From ZC4RG20 sp963782445 (GTDB lineage Bacteria; Pseudomonadota; Gammaproteobacteria; Steroidobacterales; Rariloculaceae), in contig CAWAJM010000001.1 in assembly GCA_963782445.1 (NCBI GenBank), forward strand, positions 434,001 through 498,000: a stretch of 64,000 nucleotides of DNA, written 5' to 3'. Under the pieces are notes generated by a model. That model was not told where the DNA came from. It searched no databases and saw only the letters and a list, made by a program, of their open reading frames with translations. The stretch's first letter is position 1; every line of letters begins with the position of its first letter. Shown one piece after another: positions 55,561 through 64,000 of the stretch. The translations under genes were made by a program, and so were the position numbers.

Positions 55561-58500
55561 ATGAGCGACGACACGATCCGCATTCGCGGCGCCCGCCAGA
55601 ACAATCTCCGCAGTCTCGATATCGACCTGCCGCTCAACGAGCTCATCGTCGTGACCGGCGTCAGCGGCTCCGGCAAGTCCTCGCTCGCCTTCGACACGGT
55701 CTACTCCGAAGGCCAGCGCCGCTACGTCGAGACCTTCTCGCCCTACGCGCGCCAGTTCCTCGACCGCATGGACAAGCCGCAGGCCGACCGCATCGACGGC
55801 ATTCCGCCCGCCATCGCAATCGACCAGACGAACCCGGTCAGGACCTCGCGCTCGACGGTCGGCACGATGACCGAGCTCAACGATCATCTGAAGCTGCTGT
55901 TCGCGCGCGCGGCCACACTCTACTGCGGCGGCTGCGGAAGTCCCGTGCGGCGCGACTCGCCCGACACGATCTACGCCGAGCTCGAGAGCCGGTATATGGC
56001 CCGCGGCGAGGCGCCGCGGGTCGCCATCACGTTCACCGTCGAGGTGCCCAAGAACTTCGACCAGGCGGAGATCGAAGGCTTCCTGGCCCAGCAGGGCTAC
56101 ACACGCGTCGAACTGCTCGGCGCGGACCGGCTCGAGGTCGTACAGGACCGCCTGAGGCTCGTGCCCGAGCACCGGGCCCGCATCGTCGAGGATCTCGAGG
56201 CGGCGCTCGCGCACGGCGGCGGCCGCGTTGCCGTGACGCGCCTCGACGCGCCGAATACGATCGCGCGATTCTCGACGGGGCTGCACTGCGCGGATTGCGA
56301 CCTCGCCTATGCCGATCCGATCCCGAACAGCTTCTCGTTCAATTCGCCGGTCGGCGCCTGCGAAACCTGCCGGGGATTTGGCCGCGTCATGGGCGTCGAC
56401 TATGCGCTGGCCGTGCCCGATCCTGCCAAGAGCCTCGCCGACGGCGCCGTCAAGCCCTTTCAGAGCAAGAGCTACCGCGAGTGTCAGGACGATCTGCTGC
56501 GCTATGCGAAGCGCCGCGGCGTGCCGGTCGACGTGCCCTGGGCCGAGCTCTCGGAGGCGGACCGTGCCTGGGTGGTCGAGGGAGAAGGCTCGCGGCGGCA
56601 GAAGAAGTGGTACGGGCTCGTGCGCTTTTTCGCCTGGCTCGAACGCCGCGCGTACCGGATGCACATTCGCGTGCTGTTGTCGAAGTATCGGTCCTACGAT
56701 CTGTGTCCGGCCTGCGGCGGGGCGCGACTGAAGCCGGAATCCCTGCTGTGGCGGCTCGGCAGCCGCGAGGGCGCCCAGGCCGTCGGGCACCCCGGCGAGG
56801 CTCGGGGCTTGAATCTCCACGAAGTCGCCCAGCTTCCCATCGAGGACGCGCTGCGTTTCTTCGAAGCGTTGGGCTCGGACCCTGTCTTCGAGAGCGACGA
56901 AGCGGGCCGGCTCGTGCTCGGCGAGATTCTGACGCGGCTGCGCTATCTGCACGAGGTCGGTCTCGGTTACCTCACGCTCGACCGCCAGTCGCGCACGCTG
57001 AGCGGCGGCGAGGTGCAGCGCATCAACCTCACGACAGCGCTGGGCACCTCGCTCGTGAATACGCTGTTCGTGCTCGACGAGCCGAGCATCGGCCTGCACG
57101 CGCGCGACATGGAACGCGTGATCGGTGTGCTCGAGAAGCTGCGCGACGCGGGCAATACGCTGCTCGTCGTCGAGCACGACGCCAACGTCATGCTGGCCGC
57201 CGACCGCATCCTCGACATGGGGCCGGGGCCCGGCACGCGGGGCGGCCGCGTCGTGTTCGAAGGCAGCCCCGCTGCGCTCGTCGAAAACGGGACCTCGTTG
57301 ACCGCCGAGTACCTCCGGGGCGAGCGCCGCATCGCCGCCGGCCGCCGCGCGCGGGCGCCGGCGGCCGGGCAGCTCTGGCTGACGGTCGAGGGCGCAGGCG
57401 AGCACAATCTCAAGGACATCAACGTCGCTATTCCGCTCGGCCGCTTCGTCTGCATCACGGGCGTCAGCGGATCGGGCAAATCGACGCTCGTCGAAGACGT
57501 GCTCTACAACGGCTTTCGGAAGTTGCGCGGACGCCCCAAAGAGACGCCGGGCCGCCACCGCCGCATCGCGGGCGCCGAGGCGCTCGAGGACCTGGTGCTC
57601 GTCGATCAATCGCCGATCGGCAAGACGACGCGATCGAATCCAGCGAGTTTCGTCGGTGCCCTCGAACCCATCCGCAAGCTCTTCGCTGCTGCGCCGCTCG
57701 CGCATGAGCGCGGCTACACCGCCGGCACCTTCAGCTTCAACTCGGGCAACGGACGTTGCCCGGCCTGCTCCGGCAACGGTTTCGAGCACGTCGAGATGCA
57801 GTTCCTGAGCAACGTCTATCTGCGCTGCGCCGAATGCAACGGCCGCCGCTACCGGCCGGAGGTGCTCGAGGTCACGCTCGCCGGTGCCGATCCTGCCGTC
57901 GCACCGAAGTCCATGGCGGACGTGCTCGAGACCACGGTCGCCGATGCGGTCGAATTTTTCGGTGACGCCAAGGAAGTGCTGCGCTGCCTCGAGCCGCTGG
58001 CCGCCGTGGGGCTCGACTACCTCACGCTCGGCCAGCCCGTGCCGACGCTGTCGGGCGGCGAGGCGCAGCGCCTCAAGCTCGCGAGCCGTCTGGCGAAAGC
58101 GAAGAAGGCAAAAAAGGGGTCAGAGCCCTTTTTCTCGAAAAAGGGCTCTGACCCCTTTTTTGACGCTGGCACGCTGTTTCTGTTCGACGAGCCGACGACG
58201 GGCCTGCACTTCGCCGACATCGCGAAGCTGCTCGAGGCCTTCGAGCGGCTGCTAGCCGAGGGCCACTCGGTCGTCGTCATCGAGCACAATCTCGACGTGA
58301 TCGCGGCCGCGGATTGGGTAATCGACCTGGGGCCGGAGGGCGGCGACGCGGGGGGCGAGCTCGTGGCCGCGGGCACGCCGACCGAGGTCATGGCCGTTCC
58401 CGCGAGCCGAACCGGGCGCGCGCTGGCCTTGCATGCCGAGGCGCGCGCTGAGCCCGGCCGGGGGCGGCGCGGCGCCGCCGTGCGCGAGCCCGCGCCGCGG

Positions 58501-61281
58501 CGCCGCCCGCGCAGTACCGCCGTCGAGATCGTGCACGCGCGCGAGCACAACCTGCGGAACGTGAGCCTCGCGCTGCCGCGCGACAAGCTCACCGTCATCA
58601 CGGGCGTCAGCGGCAGCGGCAAGAGCACCGTCGCGTTCGACATCCTGTTCGCCGAAGGCCAGCGCCGCTACCTCGAGTCGCTGAACGCCTACGCGCGGCA
58701 GTTCGTCGAGCCCGCGAGCCGTCCGGACGTCGACGCCGTTTACGGCATTCCGCCCACGGTCGCGATCGAACAGCGCACGAGCCGCGGCGGCCGCAAGAGC
58801 ACGGTCGCGACGTTGACCGAGATCCATCACTTCCTGCGCCTGCTCTTCGTCAAGCTCGGCGTGCAGCACTGCCCCGACTGCGACGCCGAGATCCACGCGC
58901 AAAGCGCGGCCGAGATCGTCGCGAAGCTCGCGACGAAGTACCGCGGTCGCAGGATCGAGCTGCTCGCGCCGCTCGTGCTTGGTCGCAAGGGCTATTACAC
59001 GGATCTTGCCGATTGGGCTCGCGGCAAGGGCTATGCGACGCTGCGCGTCGACGGCGTCGCAACCTCGACGGACGCCTGGCCGCGCCTCGACCGGTTCAAA
59101 GAGCACGATATCGAGCTGCCCGTCGGGGCGCTCGAAGTCACGCCGGCCGCCGGCGCCGAGCTCGAGCGGCTCGTCGCGACGGCGCTGCGCCTCGGCCGCA
59201 ACATGCTGCGCGTCGTCCCGGCGCGCGGGGCGCCGCCCGGCCGCGGCAAGGGTGGTCGCGCGCCCGCGCGCGCCGAGCTCTACTCGGCCGAGCGCGCCTG
59301 TCCGAGCTGCGGCCGCAGCTTCGAGCCGCTCGATCCGCGCCTGTTCTCATACAACTCGCGCTACGGCTGGTGTCCCGCCTGCTACGGCACGGGCGTCGAG
59401 CTCGAAGGCTTCGACGCCGAGCAGACCGGCGAAGAGGAGGCCTGGCTCGGCGAGGGTGAGAGCGCGCGCGCCGAGAGCGGCATGGAGGCGGCGGTTTGCA
59501 CCGCCTGCGAGGGAAGGCGGCTCCGGCCCGAGGCGAACGCCGTCTATTTTCGCGACCGCACGATCGCCGACTTCGGCGCGCTTTCGATCGCGCGTGCGCT
59601 GGCCTACTTCGACCGCCTGAAGCTCGGCCGGCGCGAGGGCGCGATCGCGCGCGACGTGCTGCCGGAGCTCGCGGGCCGGCTGCGTTTTCTCGACCTCGTC
59701 GGCCTCGGCTATCTGTCGCTCGATCGCGCTGCGCCGACATTGAGCGGCGGCGAGGCGCAGCGCATTCGCCTTGCGGCGCAGCTCGGCTCGAATCTGCGCG
59801 GCGTCTGTTACATCCTCGACGAGCCGACGATCGGTCTGCATCCGCGCGACAACGGCCTGCTGCTCGACACGGTCAGTCAGCTCGCGCGCAAGGGGAACAC
59901 CGTGGTTGTCGTCGAGCACGACGAGGAGACGATTCGACGCGCCGAGCACATCGTGGACTTGGGTCCCGGCGCGGGCCGGCACGGCGGCGAGGTCGTGTTC
60001 AGCGGGCCGCTCGCCAAGCTGCTCGAGAGCGGGCTTTCGGTCACGGGAAGGGCCTTGGCCGAACCCCCGCGGCACCCGCTGCAGCCGCGGCGGCCGACGT
60101 CGATCCCGCGGCGCCCGGCCGCGGCCGGCGGCCGAGCCCGCGGCGCCCGCAGCCGCCGAGGCGGCGCCGACGGCATTCGCGACGGCGGCCCGGAGATCCT
60201 GCGCATCGACGGCGCCTCGCTGCACAACCTCAAGCAAGTGGATCTGGCGCTGCCGCTGCACCGCCTCGTCTGCGTGACGGGCGTCAGCGGCAGCGGCAAG
60301 AGCACGCTCGTGCGCCAGGTGCTGCGTGACAATCTCGAGCGTCGCGTCGCCGCCCGTGCGCGGCGGCGCGGCGGCCGAGTGCCGCGCCCAGAAGGCTGCG
60401 CGGCACTCGACGGCTGGCAATCTATCGACCGAGTGCTCGAGGTCGACCAGACGCCGATAGGAAAGACGCCGCGCTCGTGTCCTGCGACCTACGTCGGCAT
60501 CTGGGACGACATCCGGCGGATTTTCGCCAAGACGCCCGAGGCCGGAATCCGCGGCTATGCCGCGGGCCGCTTCTCGTTCAATGTCGCGGGCGGGCGCTGC
60601 GAAGGCTGCGAGGGCCAAGGTCTCAAGAAGATCGAGATGAGTTTTCTGCCCGACGTGCGCGTCGCCTGCGATCGCTGCAATGGCGCGCGCTTCAACCGCG
60701 AGACGCTCGAGGTCGCGTTCAAGGGCAAGACCATCGCAGACGTGCTGGATATGAGCGTCGAACAGGCGGCCGAGTTCTTCTCGGCGCACGCGAAGATCCG
60801 CCACAGCCTCGAGCTGCTGGCCGATGTCGGCCTCGGCTACCTGACACTCGGCCAGCCGAGCCCCACGCTCTCCGGCGGGGAGGCCCAGCGTGTCAAGCTC
60901 GTCACGGAGCTCGCGAAGGCCCGCCCGGCGGCGGTTCGAGGCCGGGCGCGCGCCGAGCACGTGCTCTACGTGCTCGACGAGCCGACCATCGGCCTGCATA
61001 TCGCAGACGTTGCGAAGCTCACGCGCGTGCTGCATCGGCTCGTCGACGCCGGCAACAGCGTCGTGCTCATCGAGCACAACCTCGACGTCATGGCCGAGGC
61101 CGACTGGCTCGTCGACATGGGTCCCGAGGGCGGCGAGCGAGGCGGACGCATCGTGGCGCAAGGGGCGCCGGAGGCGGTGGCGGCGCGCAAACGCGGGTCC
61201 CATACGGCCGTCGCACTTGCGGCGTTTCTCGCCGATCGAGGTGTGTTGCCGGATGCGCGCGCTTCGACATCGTCGGCTTGA
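55561..61281 (+). CDS. Double-length UvrA (tandem-duplicated excinuclease ATPase)
   Basis: 1906 residues, about twice the usual 940. Four Walker A loops (GVSGSGKS at about residues 34, 634, 1015, 1574) and four signature motifs (LSGGEVQRINL, LSGGEAQRLKL, LSGGEAQRIRL, LSGGEAQRVKL) show two full UvrA units in one chain. Zinc modules are kept (CGGCGSPV, DLCPACGGARL, GRCPACSGNGFEHVEMQFLS, GRCEGCEGQGLKKIEMSFLP). UvrA dimers scan DNA for damage; this chain could be a covalent pseudo-dimer. Between the second signature motif and its Walker B (TLFLFDEPTTG) lies an in-frame repeat-derived insert of about 19 residues (850-868). An ordinary uvrA may exist elsewhere. Confidence 0.9.
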   Translation: MSDDTIRIRGARQNNLRSLDIDLPLNELIVVTGVSGSGKSSLAFDTVYSEGQRRYVETFSPYARQFLDRMDKPQADRIDGIPPAIAIDQTNPVRTSRSTVGTMTELNDHLKLLFARAATLYCGGCGSPVRRDSPDTIYAELESRYMARGEAPRVAITFTVEVPKNFDQAEIEGFLAQQGYTRVELLGADRLEVVQDRLRLVPEHRARIVEDLEAALAHGGGRVAVTRLDAPNTIARFSTGLHCADCDLAYADPIPNSFSFNSPVGACETCRGFGRVMGVDYALAVPDPAKSLADGAVKPFQSKSYRECQDDLLRYAKRRGVPVDVPWAELSEADRAWVVEGEGSRRQKKWYGLVRFFAWLERRAYRMHIRVLLSKYRSYDLCPACGGARLKPESLLWRLGSREGAQAVGHPGEARGLNLHEVAQLPIEDALRFFEALGSDPVFESDEAGRLVLGEILTRLRYLHEVGLGYLTLDRQSRTLSGGEVQRINLTTALGTSLVNTLFVLDEPSIGLHARDMERVIGVLEKLRDAGNTLLVVEHDANVMLAADRILDMGPGPGTRGGRVVFEGSPAALVENGTSLTAEYLRGERRIAAGRRARAPAAGQLWLTVEGAGEHNLKDINVAIPLGRFVCITGVSGSGKSTLVEDVLYNGFRKLRGRPKETPGRHRRIAGAEALEDLVLVDQSPIGKTTRSNPASFVGALEPIRKLFAAAPLAHERGYTAGTFSFNSGNGRCPACSGNGFEHVEMQFLSNVYLRCAECNGRRYRPEVLEVTLAGADPAVAPKSMADVLETTVADAVEFFGDAKEVLRCLEPLAAVGLDYLTLGQPVPTLSGGEAQRLKLASRLAKAKKAKKGSEPFFSKKGSDPFFDAGTLFLFDEPTTGLHFADIAKLLEAFERLLAEGHSVVVIEHNLDVIAAADWVIDLGPEGGDAGGELVAAGTPTEVMAVPASRTGRALALHAEARAEPGRGRRGAAVREPAPRRRPRSTAVEIVHAREHNLRNVSLALPRDKLTVITGVSGSGKSTVAFDILFAEGQRRYLESLNAYARQFVEPASRPDVDAVYGIPPTVAIEQRTSRGGRKSTVATLTEIHHFLRLLFVKLGVQHCPDCDAEIHAQSAAEIVAKLATKYRGRRIELLAPLVLGRKGYYTDLADWARGKGYATLRVDGVATSTDAWPRLDRFKEHDIELPVGALEVTPAAGAELERLVATALRLGRNMLRVVPARGAPPGRGKGGRAPARAELYSAERACPSCGRSFEPLDPRLFSYNSRYGWCPACYGTGVELEGFDAEQTGEEEAWLGEGESARAESGMEAAVCTACEGRRLRPEANAVYFRDRTIADFGALSIARALAYFDRLKLGRREGAIARDVLPELAGRLRFLDLVGLGYLSLDRAAPTLSGGEAQRIRLAAQLGSNLRGVCYILDEPTIGLHPRDNGLLLDTVSQLARKGNTVVVVEHDEETIRRAEHIVDLGPGAGRHGGEVVFSGPLAKLLESGLSVTGRALAEPPRHPLQPRRPTSIPRRPAAAGGRARGARSRRGGADGIRDGGPEILRIDGASLHNLKQVDLALPLHRLVCVTGVSGSGKSTLVRQVLRDNLERRVAARARRRGGRVPRPEGCAALDGWQSIDRVLEVDQTPIGKTPRSCPATYVGIWDDIRRIFAKTPEAGIRGYAAGRFSFNVAGGRCEGCEGQGLKKIEMSFLPDVRVACDRCNGARFNRETLEVAFKGKTIADVLDMSVEQAAEFFSAHAKIRHSLELLADVGLGYLTLGQPSPTLSGGEAQRVKLVTELAKARPAAVRGRARAEHVLYVLDEPTIGLHIADVAKLTRVLHRLVDAGNSVVLIEHNLDVMAEADWLVDMGPEGGERGGRIVAQGAPEAVAARKRGSHTAVALAAFLADRGVLPDARASTSSA
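58110..58161. repeat. Perfect 25-base inverted repeat pair inside uvrA
   Basis: Arms 58110-58134 and 58137-58161 are exactly complementary with a 2-base loop (TC). Each arm carries the GGGCTCTGACCCC core also seen at 20755 and 33245. It is translated in frame as KKGSEPFFSKKGSDPFF. Confidence 0.92.
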
Positions 61282-61407
61282 TCGACCGCGGCCGTCGGCG
61301 GGCCTCGACCGCGGCTCTTGGGTATTCGACCGGCCGCAGCGGACGCCGCCGCCGGCCATTTCGTGGATAATGCAGGCCGAGCTCGGAATTGCAGAGGGAC
61401 CCAAGGC

Positions 61408-62034
<627 letters not shown>

Positions 62035-62264
62035 GTCCGGGGCGCGGCCGATCGGGCCAACTCGGCACCGCGCTTCAAACCCATAAAAAGGACGAACTGG
62101 GCCGTTATGGTCCGGTCGCGGGGCGACGTGGCGTCGCCGGACGGCGCAATGGCGGGTGAGGGCCGGCGCCGCCGCACCGACCGCCGAGGTCCCGCCGCCT
62201 CTCGGCCGCGTTGCATTCGCCCCTGTCACGGCCTATTGTCGGCCAAAACCACGAAGGGGGGTTC

Positions 62265-64000
62265 ATGCGTCTCGTTCTTGCCGTCGCGGCGATGGTCGCT
62301 GCTTCTGCCGCCGGCGCTCAGCACCTCGCATTGACCTATACGCAGTCCCAGGCCGATCAAGGCAAGGCCCTGTATGCCACGGCCTGCGCGACTTGCCACG
62401 GCCCCCATCTCGATGACGGCCCCCTCGGCCCGCCGCTCAAGGGCCCCGTATTCATGCAGAAGCATGGCGGTAAGACGGCTGCCGACCTCTACGCGATCGT
62501 CTCGACGACGATGCCGAGCAACGCGCCGGGTTCGCTCGGCGCCGACAGCTATGCGGCGCTCGTCGCCTATCTTCTGCGAGCCAACTCGATCGTCGCGGGC
62601 GACGTGCCGCTGCCGACGGACCCCAAGCGTCTCGCGGCCATGAGGCTGCCCGAGGGGGGCTTCCACTTCATGGCCTACTCGTCGTACACGCCGAGGCCGC
62701 CCGAGCACTTTCCGAATCCACTCGATCGCTACACGCCCGTGACCGACGCCCTGCTCGCGAACCCGCCCGCCGAAGACTGGCTGAGCTGGCGGCGCACTTA
62801 CGACGTGCATGGCTTCAGCCCGCTGCACGAGATCGACAAGCACAACGTCCGGCAGCTGCGCGTCGCCTGGAGCTGGTCGTTGCCCCCCGGCTCGAACGAG
62901 TCGGCGCCGCTCGTGCACGACGGCGTCATGTTCGTGCACGGCTACGGCGACAAGCTCGAGGCGCTCGACGCCGCAACGGGCAACCTTCTGTGGGAATACG
63001 CCCATCCTCTCGACCCCGGCGCGGCGCCGGGGCCGAAGCGCGGCATCGCGCTGTACGGCGGGAATGTTTACGTCGGTACCTCGGACGCGCACGTCATCGC
63101 GGTCGACGCGAAGACCGGGCGGCTCGTCTGGGACACGGTCGTCGGTAACTTTCACGTTCGGGAAAGCATTGCAGGCGGTCCACTCGCCGTGCACGGCAAG
63201 ATTCTGATCGGCACGACGGGCACGGGCGTGGGCGCGGCCCCGGGCGGGCCGCAGATCGTGGGGCTCAACGCGACGACGGGCGAGATCCTCTGGCGTTTCC
63301 ACACCATCGCGCAGCCCGGCACGCCGGGCGGCAACAGCTGGAACGGCGTGCCCGGCGACAAGCGCACGGGCGCTTCCGTCTGGACGACGGGCAGCTACGA
63401 CCCCGCGCTCAACCTCGCCTACTTCGGCACTGGCAATACCTACGACACGGCGCCGCTGCTTCGGCCCACGCCGACGCCGGGCGTCACGAACGCCGCGCTC
63501 TACACGGATTCCACGCTTGCCCTCGACCCGGACACGGGCAAGCTCGTCTGGCATTTCCAGCACGTGCCCGACGATCAGTGGGATCTCGATTGGGCCTTCG
63601 AGCGGCAGATCGTGCATCTGCGCCTGCACGGCGAGCCGCACACGGTTGCGCTGACCTCGGGCAAGCTCGGCATCTACGAAGGCGTCGACGCCAAGACCGG
63701 CGAGTTTCTGTTTGCGCACGACCTTGGCCTGCAGAACGTCATCTCCGCGATCGACCCGGAAACGGGCCGGCCCAAGATCAATCCGGCCGTCATGCCGGGC
63801 GACGGCAAGGTGCATCTCGTCTGCCCCCACGCGGGCGGCGCCAAGAGCTATATGGCCGCGTCGTACGACGCCGCGACGAAGCGAATTTACGTACCCCTCG
63901 TCGAGGCCTGCATGGACATGTATCCGGTGCCGGGCGGCGGCCGCGGCGGGCTCTCGTCGGGGCTGAATTTCGGCGTGCGGCCGATCCCCGGCAGCGACGG
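62265..64000 (+). CDS. Periplasmic PQQ-dependent dehydrogenase with N-terminal cytochrome c (3' truncated by window edge)
   Basis: 578 codons are in the window with no stop. ATG 62265 follows AAGGGGG. Signal peptide (MRLVLAVAAMVAASAAGAQ), then a cytochrome c domain with heme site Cys41-x2-Cys44-His45 (ACATCHGPHLDDGPLGPPLKG). Beta-propeller repeats of the PQQ type follow: VHDGVMFVHGYGDKLEALDAATGNLLWEY, GGNSWNGVPGDKRTGASVWTTGSYDP, HVPDDQWDLDWAFER. The heme domain precedes the propeller, the reverse of type II quinohemoprotein alcohol dehydrogenases. Substrate, probably an alcohol or sugar, is not predictable. Confidence 0.88.
   Translation, partial: MRLVLAVAAMVAASAAGAQHLALTYTQSQADQGKALYATACATCHGPHLDDGPLGPPLKGPVFMQKHGGKTAADLYAIVSTTMPSNAPGSLGADSYAALVAYLLRANSIVAGDVPLPTDPKRLAAMRLPEGGFHFMAYSSYTPRPPEHFPNPLDRYTPVTDALLANPPAEDWLSWRRTYDVHGFSPLHEIDKHNVRQLRVAWSWSLPPGSNESAPLVHDGVMFVHGYGDKLEALDAATGNLLWEYAHPLDPGAAPGPKRGIALYGGNVYVGTSDAHVIAVDAKTGRLVWDTVVGNFHVRESIAGGPLAVHGKILIGTTGTGVGAAPGGPQIVGLNATTGEILWRFHTIAQPGTPGGNSWNGVPGDKRTGASVWTTGSYDPALNLAYFGTGNTYDTAPLLRPTPTPGVTNAALYTDSTLALDPDTGKLVWHFQHVPDDQWDLDWAFERQIVHLRLHGEPHTVALTSGKLGIYEGVDAKTGEFLFAHDLGLQNVISAIDPETGRPKINPAVMPGDGKVHLVCPHAGGAKSYMAASYDAATKRIYVPLVEACMDMYPVPGGGRGGLSSGLNFGVRPIPGSD

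Noticed and set aside
54214..57789. 1191-codon open frame antisense to the aldo/keto reductase and uvrA
   Set aside because: It spans two unrelated genes and an intergenic gap on the other strand, which a real gene would not mirror. No family motifs.
58110..58161. Intrinsic terminator within uvrA
   Set aside because: The hairpin ends in a T-run, but the coding frame continues with intact Walker B and two further ATPase units; premature termination would destroy the gene. It is treated as a repeat, though partial termination is not excluded.

Overview
The window is a GC-rich, gene-dense bacterial chromosome segment with no rRNA, tRNA, CRISPR array, IS element or prophage that I could recognise. 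HpaR, CbpA/CbpM, SpeA-AguA-AguB, YqgE/AlgH, DUF883 and short GGGGTCAGAGCCC-type repeats together suggest a high-GC gammaproteobacterium, less likely a betaproteobacterium. This placement is inference. Several broken genes cluster near 43 kb and 47-53 kb; some may be consensus-sequence errors.

Layout. 1-1077: 3' end of an RND efflux pump. 1332-7196: homoprotocatechuate-type meta-cleavage island (hpaR, FAH hydrolase, DapA-like lyase, hpaF, a frameshifted hpaE, LigA-like and LigB-like dioxygenase subunits, YciI-like protein). 7219-8581: RimK and its partner protease. 8855-17827: glycogen metabolism (glgP, glgX, glgC, malQ, and glgA on the other strand), without glgB. 17883-19172: citrate synthase.

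19399-29746 is the most unusual part. A lysine 2,3-aminomutase-like radical SAM enzyme is followed by two ATP-grasp ligases, an acetyltransferase-deacetylase fusion and a second acetyltransferase. Right behind them a near-consensus promoter drives a 75-residue acidic mini-protein, a C39-like cysteine peptidase, a RimK-like ATP-grasp ligase, a GCS2 ligase and an N-formylglutamate amidohydrolase-like protein. This reads as one or two amide-bond-forming systems acting on a small peptide or on beta-lysine-type amino acids.

29860-37289: NYN nuclease-like protein, a large nested inverted repeat, a small hypothetical gene, an exported AlgH-like protein, then a polyamine operon (aguA, deoxyhypusine synthase-like gene, speA, aguB). 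In it arginine goes to agmatine, N-carbamoylputrescine and putrescine, and the deoxyhypusine synthase-like protein may make homospermidine.

37375-53126: dynamin-like GTPase, ApbE-like protein, VOC protein, DUF2891, NHL beta-propeller, GGDEF remnant, DUF4342, cbpA-cbpM, mannose-1-phosphate guanylyltransferase, D12 adenine methylase, frameshifted TMEM175-like channel, DUF6152, DUF883, MBL-rhodanese protein, an ABC transporter with a large internal deletion, and a histidine kinase/receiver remnant. 52952-64000: EamA transporter, TfoX-like protein, aldo/keto reductase, a double-length UvrA (1906 residues) with a palindromic repeat inserted in frame, beta carbonic anhydrase, and the 5' part of a cytochrome c-PQQ dehydrogenase.
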